A stretch of DNA of 64,000 nucleotides from Allium sativum (GCA_030737875.1 CM060922.1:758457603-758521602); one strand, 5' to 3'. Shown: positions 37,490 through 50,044, counted from the stretch's first letter. Made by a program: numbers and translations. The notes: a model not told the origin generated them from the sequence alone.

Positions 37490-38165
37490 CTAATGGTTTA
37501 TCGTTGAGCAGAGAGCACACCTAGGGGTTAAGGCTTAATCTCGTACGTGGGTAAGTCGATTAGCCATTTCCAAATTCAAGTTTACTGAGTTGTGTCAAAT
37601 TTGGAGGAGATGGTCTATCATTGGGTATAGAGCATGCCAAGGAGTCACACCGGTCCCTGTACATAGGTAGGCGGATATAGCTCTCTTAAGCCAGAGAATG
37701 AAAAATAAATGAAGGAGACTGGATGGTTTATCATTCGCAAAGAGCATGGATAGGGATTAAGACATGATCATGTACATAAGTAGACTGGCTTAGCCCTCCA
37801 AACTAACGATCTAGATAATCGGAAATGAACAAAGGAAGTCGGAGGTTTTATTGCCTGCAAAGAGCATGCCTAGGGATCAAGACATAATCCCATATATGGG
37901 TATGCAGACTTATCCCTCGAAAATCCCAAACCAGATAAACGGATATGAAAGCAGGAAGTTAGATGGTTTCTCATCTACAAAGAGCATTCCTAGGGATTGA
38001 GACATAATCTCGTACATGTGTAGGCAGACTTATGCCTTTCGAAATTCTACAATCATGAAAACTAAGGAGATCAGTTAATTTTGAGGTGGATGGTTTATAA
38101 TAGTGTACATAGCATGTCTAAGCATTAGGACCTGATCTCATACGTATGTGATACATCTTAAAATC
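37490..38165 (-). repeat. Tandem array in E, about six units of 113-124 bp
   Basis: Units are marked by 'atggtttatc'-like starts near 37494, 37612, 37725, 37844, 37964 and 38088. Each continues with 'caaagagcatgcctaggg', a 'taatctcgtacat' motif and 'gcagactta'. The units are diverged, so the array is old. Confidence 0.75.
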
Positions 38166-38484
38166 ATCCATAACCAGAAAATCAGATGTACAATGTCTAG
38201 AAGCACAATATCCAAAAGCCCGGAGCTAATATAACCAAAGTTTGTAGATGAAAATCTAGATTTTTAATCAATAAATAGCCAAAATACATAAGTTAGAGAC
38301 CCTGACAAACCTAGGGTCATACCCGCAAGTCGGAGACCAAATAATCATGTCCACAATCCAAAAGACCAAAATACCATAAAACTAAAAACATAATCCTCAG
38401 AATCCAACAGATGGAATGCCAAAAGATTAGAATCTACAAAGCTGAAATTTAAAGCGTGGTAGGATGAAAAGCCAAATACATCTC

Positions 38485-39902
38485 TTAACGAGGACAAGTC
38501 AGCTCCACGTATGAAGTGAGTTTGGGTTGATTCCACTGATACACATTCTGATCATCCCGAGAAGTTTCATTTCCTTTCCCTTTGCTAGAGTTCGGCGATC
38601 CTTTCCTTTGAAACGAATTATCCTCGAGAACTTTCTTATCAATTCTCGCATCTTCATCCCTTAAAGATCGATCCACCTCAAAGTATGATTCACCAAGGTC
38701 CCTCAGTAGATCCTGCTGAAGCAAGATCTTGAAATATGTCTTACCGAGGACACCCGAAACAACAACCATCAAAACCATAGAAGGATTTGGTCAATCGACT
38801 AAAGCCACAGTAGCATTAAAACACACCAAAAACTTGCACAATGTCTCGCCATTCGTTTTCTTAATCGCCATAAGAGTCATTACGTTCTTGGGTCGAGCAA
38901 TGTAAACCCTAAATTGTTTGAAGAATTTTCCAACCAAGACACTCCAGCTATTCACCGATTCATTTTCCAACAACTGAAACCACATGGCAGCATGTCCTAA
39001 GATAGAGTGGGAAGCACTTCGCCGTGGCATTCTCTGAAGCTGAAAGCACTTCCATGTAGCGCAAATAACAAATCAAGTGAACCGTAAGATCCTTCCTATC
39101 ATTAAAAGCCTTCAGCACTGGCAATTTGAAATCCGGTGGGTTGCGAGAACTCCAAATATCTTGAGTGAATGAACTACAGTAACGAAATCCATGTCCGATA
39201 GAGACGCTCCACCTCGATTATAACATTGAATCATACCGACGATATAATTACCACTACCATTACCAAGCAAACTATTCTAATCGTTCAATCTAACATCAGT
39301 GCTCTTGGTGTCAAGTCCAGAATTAGCAATTTGTTGAGGCTTAGCACGAATCGGCTCAACCCTGACTTGAGGTGCCACCACTAGCACAAACCTAACTTTT
39401 GGAACTACAAGAGTTCCTGCATCTAAAGCTGCGGGCACCGACGCTTGAGTGACATTATCAACACCAAAGCCTAAAACCTGACCAACCAAAACCTGAGCCA
39501 AACCATTAATGGGATTGGGGATATTGCCCTCGATTTTTGCCGATCCGGTACCTATCTGTGGATTGGTATTGACATGGGGTTGATCTTCGGGAATTCCCCC
39601 AAGTCTTGAGCAAAACCTTGAGGAACACTAGCACTTGTTCTTGCAATATTTCTTAGTCCCAACGGTCTTCTGAAACCTTCAATCCTAGCCATAAGAGTAT
39701 TCATAGTGGCTTCCTACCTATAGAAATTCTCTTCTTGTTGTTCCATGCACGAAGTCAATTCTTCCATCAAATCGTTAACCAATCCATCGATATCCTCATG
39801 AGTAACATAATTCGACAGATGTCCAGTGGAGGAAATTTTTTGATTTCTCCATATTCTTGCTCCTTTTGAACGAGCCAAACTGATATGTTTCCTCTTAATC
39901 AT
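38485..39902 (-). pseudogene. gag: Element E gag remnant (Ty3, probably Tat lineage)
   Basis: The first open piece begins at ATG 39902 with a basic N-terminus. Pieces at 39501-39277, 39030-38791 and 38778-38485 share one frame. The central capsid part (WFQLLENESVNSW, FFKQF, IKKTNGETLCKF) matches the plant Ty3 gag core. A frame change precedes it near 39020, and one TGA near 38788-38793 splits the last two pieces. The C-terminus is Lys/Ser/Arg rich and no CCHC knuckle was seen. Non-functional. Without a neighbouring pol it could only have moved with enzymes from another element. Confidence 0.7.
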
Positions 39903-39998
39903 AGCGAAATCCGAAAGAAATCTGTTTCCTTAACCAATACAAATCCGAAGGCAATCTAACTCCTCGTCCTGGCATGCCAAAACGTTGACGTGGGGAAT

Positions 39999-41265
39999 TG
40001 TTCAACGCACGCCAATACCCAATGAGATGGGTTAAATATTAAATCCAGTCACATAGACGTAGAAAAGTAAATAAAACCAAATTTATAATGGTTCGACACT
40101 TATGCCTAGGTCCACTTTGTTGTAACTATTCATCTTTGTATGTACAGTTACAAGAGTAATCCAAATTCAATGCTTTTGGGTTTTACAAAGTTATGAATGG
40201 AGAATGGAACAGTCCTTGCCAGTTCCCTACAAGGCCCAAACAACCATTAAAATCCTCTTAAGTTCAAAAAGTTCTAAGCATCTTCCTATGTTCAAGAAGC
40301 AATCCAAGAGTTGGTCCAAATGCCAAACTATTGTGAGAAAACTTCTATGTGAAGTTTATAAGTTCAGGAAACCTTCCAAAGTCATAGAAACCAAATAGCA
40401 AGTCGTTAAAATGCTCTAAGATCAACTTCTGGCATGTAGAACTAAACAGCTAATAGATCCTAAAAATAGCCAACACATGGGTATTTACAGGGAAGGGTAC
40501 TTAGCCATCACTGCTTCATGCCAAAGCACTTCCAATCCAAGCCAATTCACTTTCGTACTGCATGATACGAAGTATCTTTTCGTACCTTGAAAGTTCATGG
40601 AACCCGAAACATTTCCTTTGAAGTTTCCAAATAGGAAAGAGATCTCATATCCCTAACGCTAGATACGAAATCAGCATTTCATACTCCTAAATTTAAAAGA
40701 ATCGTCTAGGAATACCACTTCGTCTTCGTATCTTAATGCAGAATACGAAATATCCAAACTAGATACGAAGTGATCATTTTGTATCACATGACTTAACCAA
40801 ATTGTGAATGCCTAAGCCAAATTTAATATCCTTGAGTGGAATATGAGTTCCCAAAGAAGTAACCTGTGATATGAAAAATGTATTCATATCACATGCCTTA
40901 GCCTTTTGCACCATGACTTTTTGGGTATGAAATTTACTTTAAAAAGCCCAAACCATGAGTGGGATGCGAAAATCCTATGATGAGCCCAAATACAAAATGT
41001 TGATTTCATATTTCTAGAGTTTCTCTAATCCTAAGTAGTCGAACCCGAGATGCCGATCCAAAGAACATCGAACCGAAAGTGTTGATCTAGGGATTTGAAT
41101 TGATGAATATTGACCCAGGAGTTTGTCCATACTTCCAACCTTATTCTGAGCACTTCGCGGCTTTGACCAAGTCGTTGTGAGTTTTCCTAAGTTTGCACTC
41201 GAGTTCGAGCACTTAGAAAACCGTAAATCCATCATGTAAACGCCTTTCCAAAAGGCGGGTTAACA
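39999..41265 (-). repeat. Element E, right LTR (5' in sense), 1,267 bp
   Basis: It begins TGTTCAACG and ends GGGTTAACA, giving TGTT...AACA ends. The leader to its left reads TTTTGGCATGCCAGG in sense, as in many Tat-type elements, but I could not match a specific tRNA. Between 40553 and 40770 the motif TACGAA or its complement recurs about seven times. The left edge rests on the TG start and the nearby leader, and the right edge on homology to 36497-36631. Confidence 0.7.
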
Positions 41266-42261
41266 AAGACTGTATAATATAAATACTTAAGATAAGACTC
41301 AAAGGATCAATTCTAGAGTTAAAGATGAAGAATCGTGAGGTTAAGACTTAAGGTATCAAGAAATGGAGATTATAGTCATAGAGTATATTTTAAGTCCCTA
41401 ATAGCACTTCATTGATCTCTTCTCCTCCTTTTTAGAAAGTTTTTTTTATTCATTCTCCTTTTTTAAAGTGATTTTTTGATACCTTTATTTTCAAAAATAC
41501 TTTTTGAGAACTCTATTTTCAAAATGATTTTTTGAACATCGTTTCAAATAGTTTAAAATAGTTTCTTAAATTATATACAACATTATTATATTTTGATTAA
41601 TTAAGTTTTTTATTATTTACTGTACTTTTATTTTGTTATATATTCAATTTTGAGATTTATTGATTTTAAGTGTGTATAATACTCAAATATATAGTTTGAA
41701 TCTGAATATTATATATATATATATAATAATTAACACTTTGTATATTATTATTTTTCATAAAAAGTATATATTTAATCTTTATATATATTGCATTATTTAA
41801 AATTATTTTATAAAGTTTTCTTAAGTTTTATCATGATTAAAATATGTATAAAATTTGATTATATGATTTTATAAATTAACAAAATTATTTATAAAGCTTA
41901 TAGTTTCACATAATGTAAAAAATTTCTTAAAATATAAGGAGATGTATCAGAGTATAGGTTGGAAATTTCAAATTTTAAATTTAAATAGAAGTACTTTCGC
42001 GAATTTTCATCACTATTGGTTTTCTATAAACACGGGTTCTCGTAATAAATTTTAACTAACTGCTGTCTTACATATTTTTTCCTCTTTCGTACCTTGATTT
42101 CTAAAAAGAAAATTTACTCAAATTCTTATCAAGTTGGTAGTGTTGTGACCAGTGGTGGTGGTGAGAGATTATTGAGGCTAAGACTGGTGGAGTTGTAGCA
42201 ACTGGGAAGAGTTTAGATGGAGGTTTTAGCTCAAGTTCTTATTATAGGATGAGGAGGGAGT
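41266..42261. other. AT-rich stretch without recognised features
   Basis: Low-complexity T-rich and AT-rich sequence, including short runs such as the AT run near 41711-41725. No coding or structural signal was recognised. Confidence 0.6.
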
Positions 42262-42633
42262 TATTCTTAAGACGGTCATAACTCTGAAGCAAGAAGATCT
42301 ATCAATTAAGGAATATGTTAATTCATTTAATAAACTTGTGAGGTTTGGGATGAAGTTGTTTGATACCCAGTATAAGATAGTGCTCAAATTTCATAAGTTC
42401 TTAAATTATCTCTACAGAAGATGGCTGTGAACCACATACCTATGGGAGCTACTTATGAGAATAAAGTTGAGATGACATTGCTGAATTATGTTGCAAAGAA
42501 GGTAGAAGATACTCCAAATTCCAATGGAAAGAATTTTCGAAAAGGAAAGAAGAATGGTGGACCTCGACCAAAAGGAAAGATCCAAAAGAAGGAGTTGGGT
42601 TTTTATAGATGCGGGGGCAAATATCATATTTAG
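42262..42633 (+). pseudogene. Fragment of a chromovirus gag
   Basis: The first part in frame from about 42275 reads LKQEDLSIKEYVNSFNKLVRF, which matches the gag core of B and D. A frameshift near 42400 leads to VNHIPMGATYENKVEMTLL (from 42421), the equivalent of the HIPMG(A/V)T(F/Y)ERLVDMALL segment. A basic linker follows, then a decayed zinc knuckle (GFYRCGGKYHI) and a stop at 42631-42633. It is on the plus strand, opposite to B and D. No attached LTR or pol could be assigned. Confidence 0.75.
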
Positions 42634-42756
42634 GATTATTCTTTGTAAAATCCAAAGTGCTTAATAGGAGGTATATGTTGTAGAAGACATTCCCACTTGT
42701 AGTGTTCAACAAGCAATAGATAAGCGGAATAAGAAAGTGATTAAATGTGTGTTATC

Positions 42757-43702
42757 TGTAATGAGCAACTATTTCAAACAATTCAAATAGACAATAAACA
42801 ACACATGTCAGACTTGAATCATTCAAAAAATTAGTTTATTAATAAAAAAAGGCATAAAATAAAATCAATCATAGAATCAAAATACATATCACAGACACGA
42901 AATAACAGAATAACTCGCAGCCAAATAAATAAAAACCATAATAGTTCATGAAGCTACTACATAATACATAGTCTCAAAGTAAATACATAAGTACCTGAGT
43001 CATAAAGAAATACATCAGAAATCCCAAATGCATAGATGGACCACTGGTACATAGGCAAATGATAAGATCAAATAACTAGAAACAGAAATAACCAATGTAG
43101 AATAGCAGATAGACAGCTAAAGCTCCAATAAATATCTAGTTCAAAGATAATTTTCAATGCTATGACACTCAGGCTGAACAAAGCATAAAGCAATAACAAA
43201 ATACTCGAGTCAGGGCTAACATTCTCATGAAAGTAAATCAACTCAAGTGAAAACTTCAAATGAAATGCATAAACAACCTAAATGATTTTAGGATCCCCAT
43301 CCTTTATGAATCCATTAAACTATATACCATATAATATAATACGCTATTATAATATTGTCTACAGTAAATATACTATTTAGAAATAGCGTAAGCAGGATTA
43401 CATTTTTACCCTTACACTGTTTATAAACATTGTAGTCTATACAGTATTGTAAACCCACCATAAACTAGTGACATCAGAGAGAACTCCATTTATACAACTT
43501 CAAAACAAAATCATAGGTGGCTCGATCAGGATAATAGGACAAGGAACATGAGGTAATACACATGGTAGCATTTTACCAGATTGCGAGATTGAACTGGTGG
43601 TAAAGCATAGCAGCTACTAACTTCCGCCTTGAACAAAACCCTATAATCAAGGGTGGAAATACTAACAAAATCACAAAGTAATAGATACGGTTTGAAGAAG
43701 TA
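42757..43702. other. Possible old LTR (H), interrupted by G
   Basis: It begins with TGTAATGAGC and has the same kind of AT-rich opening as the minus-strand LTRs of B, D and G. After G the sequence runs on (47271 onward), and near 47450 has TGGTATCGGTACTGA, which resembles a primer-binding site. No second LTR is visible in the window, so both identity and strand are uncertain. Confidence 0.3.
43698..43702. repeat. Target-site duplication of G, left copy (AAGTA)
   Basis: Identical to 47266-47270, just outside the TG...CA ends. Confidence 0.93.
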
Positions 43703-45299
43703 TGTGGCACCCCACGTCCATTAATGTCACTCACTAAGGGAATGCATTAAGTTTCGTAAAGCGTTATAGGTAAACAGAAACAGAAATATTACAAGATAGA
43801 TATAAAAGCAATAGCGAAAATTAAATTTTTTATTTTAAACATAAATCATAACATCGTGGTCCAAAATACTGTAAGTCTGAAGCTACATAAAACCCATTAC
43901 AATAATATAAAACTTCTGTCTTGTACCATCAGAGTTTAGAAAATACATAAAAAAAATCCCCAAAAGAGACAAAGCCATGGTAGCAAAGATAGAAGCTTGA
44001 TCAATACATCCAGCAGCTCCAAGCAAGACGATAGCAGATTCCTGACTAAGCCTGAGAATTCCCTCCCTGAGAACCTGAGGGGGAAACGAAAGAAAGAAGA
44101 GGAAACAAAAAGGATCAAACATAAAGTCTGGCGAGTGCAGTTACTTTTAGCAAGTAAATAAGTAAAAGTATCATGACAGACATCCAAAGTGGATAAGGGA
44201 GCTATCATCATAATAGGTAAGTGTGACAAGGTAAACAAGATAGAGTATATTGCACATCTGGAGATTCCTCTGCACCAATACTAGTATAACAGATATGTAA
44301 CAGGATTACATACTCCCTAATTGCTTAACAGAAACAGGATGATCCCAACAGAAATACAATGGTAGTTTTAGGTGTACTTTAGTAAACGGTTTTAAGCCAA
44401 ACGAAATTAACCGGTACCTAATAAAAAATAATGAGTGTTAGCCCAGACAGAAACACAGGTACCCCACAGAAATAGACAGGACTAGATGTACCCTATTTAC
44501 TACCCCCTCAATCGATCGGCTCCCTATTCCGTAAATACCCTGAGTCGGCTCCACAGTAGGGTGTATTACTTCCTAAAGTGGCAACCTACAGAAGGACACA
44601 GACCTATTTACTGGTTCTACATCAGCTTATTTTCCCAGATGCAGGTCGTACTCATGCACGCACATGAGTCCATTGGAACGCGCCAGTACACACCTCCTAT
44701 CAGATGAACCTCTTACAATCAGTTCAGTAAGCGTGCCCTGACCCCTACCTAGTGTGGGGTCCCCTTTTAATACCAGAATGGGTTACTGACTAATATGGGT
44801 CCCACACAACAGACGACACAAGACAACCCTCACAGATCTTGTGTCCCCAACTAACTAGGATTTTGACAGGTTATGCCTAACAAATTTAACATATTCACAT
44901 AATCCCCTACAGATTTACAGGTTAAACTTTACAAGTTAACGGGTCCATATAACCCCAACATATTCAACAGGTTAAGGTTTCTAAAGTAACAGGTTTGTAT
45001 AACCCTTACAGATTTAACATGTTTACTCAACCCCACAAATTTAATAGGTTTGCTTAACCCCACTGATTTAACATGTTTACTTAAGCCCATAGATTTAACA
45101 GGTCTGCTTAACCCCACCGATTTAACAAGTTTACTTAACCCCACAAATTTAACAGGCTAACTTAACCCCACATACTTAATAGGTTTACTTAACCCCACAT
45201 ATTCAACAGGCTCATACAATCCTTTTGGATTCAACTAGGTTAAGTTTTCATCTTTGTTACCATATTCAATTATGGTTAAAATGCGTTAGACCTCCCATA

Positions 45300-45492
45300 T
45301 TAGGCCTACAACTTGTGGACGCTGGATATGTTGGTCGGTTCCGGGCAGACTTCTTCCATAAGTCGGGCTTAACCTCGTGTCATAGCACGTCTCGTATTTG
45401 TGCACTTAGACCTCTCACATTAGATTTACCACTTGCGGTCGCTGGATATGCCGATCGGTTCCGGGCAGACTTCCACCGCAAATGCAATCTAA
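45300..45492 (-). other. Pair of conserved stem-loops in solo LTR G
   Basis: Copy 1 (45300-45372) has arms ACTTGTGGA and TCCATAAGT. Copy 2 (45420-45492) has CTTGCGGT and ACCGCAAA, with outer TTAGAT / ATCTAA. The loop holds CGCTGGATATGCCGATCGG and CCGGGCAGACTT. Both are followed by CCTCGTGTCAT, as in B. Confidence 0.72.
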
Positions 45493-46130
45493 CCTCGTGT
45501 CATAAGTGCCATTATATTTTCTAATTACTGTAATCCTAGGCATTTCAATTATTAATTAACTATACTTATGTCTTTATGGTTTCCTTGCCTCTTTTCCCAC
45601 AATTATGTTCATAATTAATTATATGCCCAAATTCATGTTTATAAGCATTAAGTTATGCCAAACTTTCCATTATATCCAATTTATACCTTTTTCCCCTCGT
45701 TCCCATTTTTACATATTCGCATAATTTAACGTCATGCCTAGGCTAGAAAGTAGCCAGGCTAAAATAAAAGGGACAGGGTGACAGAAATGATTATTCTAAC
45801 AAGATTGACATAAACATGTGGTGGCATAATCATGTAACGACATAATGATAAGTTGGACATATATGAACGGATCTACCGAACATGTGATATTGGAATCAAT
45901 CTTAACATAATAGGGATGTCATAACTGGCATGAAAAGATCTAAATAATAATTTAGATGTCAAACTAATAATAGATCCTATTTAACCGCAATATGATAGGA
46001 ACAAGGTAATCTAAGCGGTGAAACCAAAGTAGATTTGTCATGACAATTAGGTGGAAGTTTAAATCTAAATCTAAAACATGTCCAACTAATGACCGATCCA
46101 AAATAACCACAGCATGATAAGTACCAAATG

Positions 46131-46640
46131 ATCTAAAAAGTAAATTTGGTCCATAATCAAAACTAGATCTGACATAAATAAGGTTAAGATCCAAAATAAC
46201 CACAACATGATATGTGCAAAATGATCTAAAAAGAATTAGATCCATAATCAAAAGTAGATTTGACATGATAACAGTTAAAGTCCAAATCAACTACAACATG
46301 ATAGGTACAAAATGATCTAAATAGAATTAAATCTATAATCAAAAAGTAGATCTAACATGATAACGGTTAAGATCCAAATCAACTACAACATGATAGGTAC
46401 AAAATGATCTAAATAGATTAGATCTATAATCAAAAAGTAGATCTAATATGATAACGGTTAAGATCCAAATCAACTACAACATGATAGGTACAAAATGATC
46501 TAAATAGAATTAGATCTATAATTAAAAAGTAGATCTAACATGATAACGGTTAAGATCCAAATCAACTACAACATGGTAAGTACAAAATGATCTATATAGA
46601 ATTAGATCTATAATAAAAAGAAAGTAGATCTAACATGATT
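46131..46640 (-). repeat. Tandem array in LTR G, about six units of roughly 91 bp
   Basis: Units start with 'tgatctaaa' near 46131, 46223, 46313, 46403, 46496 and 46587. Each has 'agtagatctaacatgata', 'ggttaagatccaaat' and 'cactacaacatgataggtac'-like parts. The last unit is partial. It lies just downstream of the promoter region in sense. Confidence 0.8.
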
Positions 46641-47265
46641 CAATCCTAAGCATATACCCAAATAATAGTCATATCATGTCTTACTTTTAAATATTCAATT
46701 CTAAAGGTAACTTGAACTCACAATGATCGGATCTATAAGAATAGAAGGAGAAAAGTGGAGTTTGAATCTTAGATCTACACTTGAAACACTTGAATCTTTA
46801 AACTTGATTTGTAGAAGAAGAAAGGATTAGATTTAGTTCAGGCACTGACAGCATTTGGCCTCCATTGTTTTCAGTATGAAAAAACAAGAGAAATGAGGGT
46901 ATATTTATTGCTGCCAACCTCCGGAATTCGACTTCCACATCAGCCCTAGGGGGAATCGGGCCATTGGTCGACACCCACTTGGGTCCGGGTGCCAAAAATT
47001 AACATAGGCACACTTTACAGGTGCGCCAGTGCAAAAATACCTTGGCGCACTTGTCAAGTGCGCCGGTTTTTCGTGCTCTTTTCTCCAAACTTCTACCATC
47101 CATAACTTCTTCATACGTTATCCGTTTTATGCAAACCAGTTGTCTATCTTGACCAGAATTTCGAGATGGATGCAATGACATAATCCGTTTCCCTTAATTA
47201 TGGATATTAAATTAATTATTCTATAATTTATCCTCTTTAGTGTAGTTGAAATATGGGGTGTTACA

Positions 47266-47270
47266 AAGTA
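47266..47270. repeat. Target-site duplication of G, right copy (AAGTA)
   Basis: Identical to 43698-43702. Confidence 0.93.
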
Positions 47271-49568
47271 TGTCAAATCAGCGGAGCGACCTCGCTTATC
47301 CCGGCCATAGCTCCTATTTTAGTCATTTCGATTATGACTCAAAAGTCAAGGCTATCTATCAACCTTCTCTTACTTCATTCTACTAGCGTTTTCCAAATCC
47401 ATCATACTTCGTTTTAGATTCTCCACCATTGTACACAGTTATTAAAGTGGTATCGGTACTGACAGAAAGTAAGTTAATATCGACTCTGGTCTCTTTAACA
47501 ACCAATCGCTTATTTTACATCGTGGTCATTTTATAAAACATATTTAATATAAAATCTGAAATTATCATTTAAATCAATTTCAAAGTATTAACTTCAATAT
47601 ATTTTGAAATTATTTGACTTAAAATAATCAATTCTTTTATATTAACCAGATTCCAATCATTAAATTTTATTACTAAAATCAAATTATTATATTTCAATAT
47701 ATCATATCATAAAAATAAATTTATTAATAAAACTTAAACCTTTATCTTTTAAATTATTTATTTTAAAGGTATAAATTTAAATTTTATATAAATTAAAGTT
47801 TAAAATTAATTTATATAAATTTGAAACCATTTTAAAATTAAATAATTTTATTTATTAAGTATTAAATTATTGTTTACAAAATAATTGTATTATATTAAAT
47901 TATTAAAAATAATTTTAAAGCTAAATACTCTTAAGTTAAACTTAAAACTAAAATTTTAAATTTTATATTACTTGTAAATTTAAAATCCTAATATATCATA
48001 TCTTCCACTTTGGGGTTCGGCTTTGGGTATCTTTCGCTAATGGCGACACAGGAAAATTCCTTCTTCTCTTCACTTTCGTTTTCAACTCTCCTCCATTTCC
48101 CGTCTCACCTCTCTTCCTCCTAATCTACTCTCTTTCCATCCTTTTATTTCGTCTGCATGAAGGATACCCAAATCCCCAAAATCTAAGCTTTAATCTAACC
48201 CGAATTTCCCTGTCTCCCCTTCTATTACTACTCCTACGCTTCACCTTCAACCAATCCTCTTTATCTCCAGTCATTGCAATTGTTCCAGCGTGTGGTGCCT
48301 CTTCCTGAATTTGCAACTCGTCTGTTGTGATATCCTCAGTTCTTGTGTCGAGAACACTTCTTGGGTTCTGCTGGTGCTCAAGCGGACGTCGCAATGGAGG
48401 TATTCAACTGATTTGGGTTCGACTTGACCTGCTTTGAGACAATTATATTGGAACTTAACGTGGAAGCTCGATCTGGATAATCTCACTAAAATGTTTCGCG
48501 ACACTCCTACCACACCCTGATATGCTTTCCTTAATATATCGAGTATGCAATAAACTTGGGCTTGGTCTCTTACTTGATGAGGTAAAGAGGATTTACGGCT
48601 GCTTAGGTTTATTAGTTAGAATTTTTGGGCATCTCAGTTGTTTTGTCTGTTTGAGTGTTGTCTTGTCAGTTCTGGTGTTGACTGTGTGGTTTTAGGTGTT
48701 TGGTTGCTTGGTGGGTGTTTGGTGGAGTTCTTTCTGGGGAGCACGGTGAACGACGTGCGAAGTTAAGCTGTTTGGTACCTAGGATTTGCATTTTGTTCAT
48801 TGTTGGGTTTATGCTTGGTTGGGTTTCTCTATCGACCATGGGCTATCCACGAGAGGCTTCGGCTCTGACCTTAACCATCGTGTTCAGTGGAGTTTTTGCC
48901 TGTCTGAGCTAGCTCCGATCAATTTCAACATGCTTGATGGACATACTCTGTGTATGCTGCTATATATGGTACGGTACTATGTCATGTCTCATCTCCCTTT
49001 GCCTATGGGTACACTTTCAGTGTCCGGTTTTAAGATGTTATGGAAGCTTCAAAATGTAATATACTGTATTGTCATGTCATTTTCATGGAACTAATTGCAG
49101 TTTTGTGGCTCGAAGTAACCAGTTTTTCTAGAAGGTAATGTTCTTGGTTGGTCTGTTTTTCGTGTCTAGGTTGGCAGGGAGTATGTACTGACCTGATGTC
49201 ATCAAGGAAGTAAGGCGCCGCTGTGAAGACTATAATGGTGTCCCTTTTAATGACGTGTGTCCTTGCTCCTTGGAATATTTAATTTGTTGTTTTATATTAA
49301 TGTGTAAGACATATGTAAATACTCCCTGTGTGGAGTGTGAAATGAGTTTGTAGTTTAGAATACTTAGGTCTAGCTCCAATGTTGTAAGCCAGTTTGGTCA
49401 AAGTAAATAGTCCACTATAAAACCATATGTGGTAGGCGGTCCACCTTAAAAACTGAAATAGTAGGTTGGTTACCACCAACCTCCTGAAATACTTGTAATT
49501 ATTATTGGTTATAATAATAAGTGTTTGCGGTCACTATAAAAATTGGTCCGCTTTGCTAAAAAAAATCC

Positions 49569-49603
<35 letters not shown>

Positions 49604-50044
49604 TTAAAATTACATTCAAAACCTTTACAAAATATATTTAAACTTGATTCCTTAAAATCAAATTATTTATCAAAGCATTTAAAAACCGACCATGGTATCC
49701 GTATATAGTTTTATGCCTATAATTTAGTGATACATATATATCATTTTAGTTCGTGTTAATTCAAATTCCGGATATATATCATTTCAACCCTTATCCCAAT
49801 TTGATAATCTAAATGATCGTTCGTGTATGTATCATTTCAAACCATAGTGATTCCTAAATCTACGGGAACTTGCAGTATGAGAGCAACGTAAATAATCATA
49901 GCATGTCAAAACATATACATATAACAAGCATATGTCACTTGTGCACAATTCGTGCCATATATCGATTAGTCATAAATGTGTGTCATATGTGCATAATATA
50001 CATGTCAATAAATACGGTTTACTACAAGCAATCCTAAATATTTC
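47271..50044. other. Unassigned old sequence
   Basis: 47500-48000 is extremely AT-rich. 48040-48400 is pyrimidine-rich and gene-leader-like, and 48600-49150 is G/T-rich with short open frames (70 and 102 codons on plus) that show no family motif. The composition resembles the leader regions of the LTRs nearby, so decayed LTR material is the likeliest content. No pair or boundary could be established. Confidence 0.4.
49569..49603. repeat. Compound (AT)n(AC)n microsatellite
   Basis: About ten AT units pass directly into about seven AC units. Confidence 0.95.

Larger units (their letters stand above)
36632..39998 (-). mobile_element. Element E interior: gag only, no pol
   Basis: A 3,367-bp interior on the minus strand. 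A degenerate gag (38485-39902) sits near the 5' LTR. The remaining 1.85 kb to the 3' LTR contains no protease, RT, RNase H or integrase motif. It is instead mostly two tandem arrays (36977-37239 and 37490-38165). A gag-like protein followed by a tandemly repeated 3' region is typical of the Tat lineage of plant Ty3 elements. The lineage call is inference; Ty3 gag itself is well supported. Confidence 0.75.
43703..47265 (-). mobile_element. Solo LTR G (3,563 bp), chromovirus relative of B and D
   Basis: It begins TGTGGCACCCCACG, ends GGGGTGTTACA, and is flanked by a perfect AAGTA duplication. There is no interior, primer site or polypurine tract, so it is a single LTR left after recombination between the two LTRs of one insertion. 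It shares the landmarks of B and D in the same order: LTR start, stem-loop pair (45300-45492), repetitive zone (about 46131-46640), a TATA-like site near 46899-46911 and a single GTCGAC near 46957. It is otherwise clearly diverged and so marks a third family. Confidence 0.92.

Noticed and set aside
48050..49150. Pyrimidine-rich leader followed by 70- and 102-codon open frames, resembling a host gene
   Set aside because: No splice-consistent protein or family motif was found, and similar composition occurs in the LTR leaders nearby.
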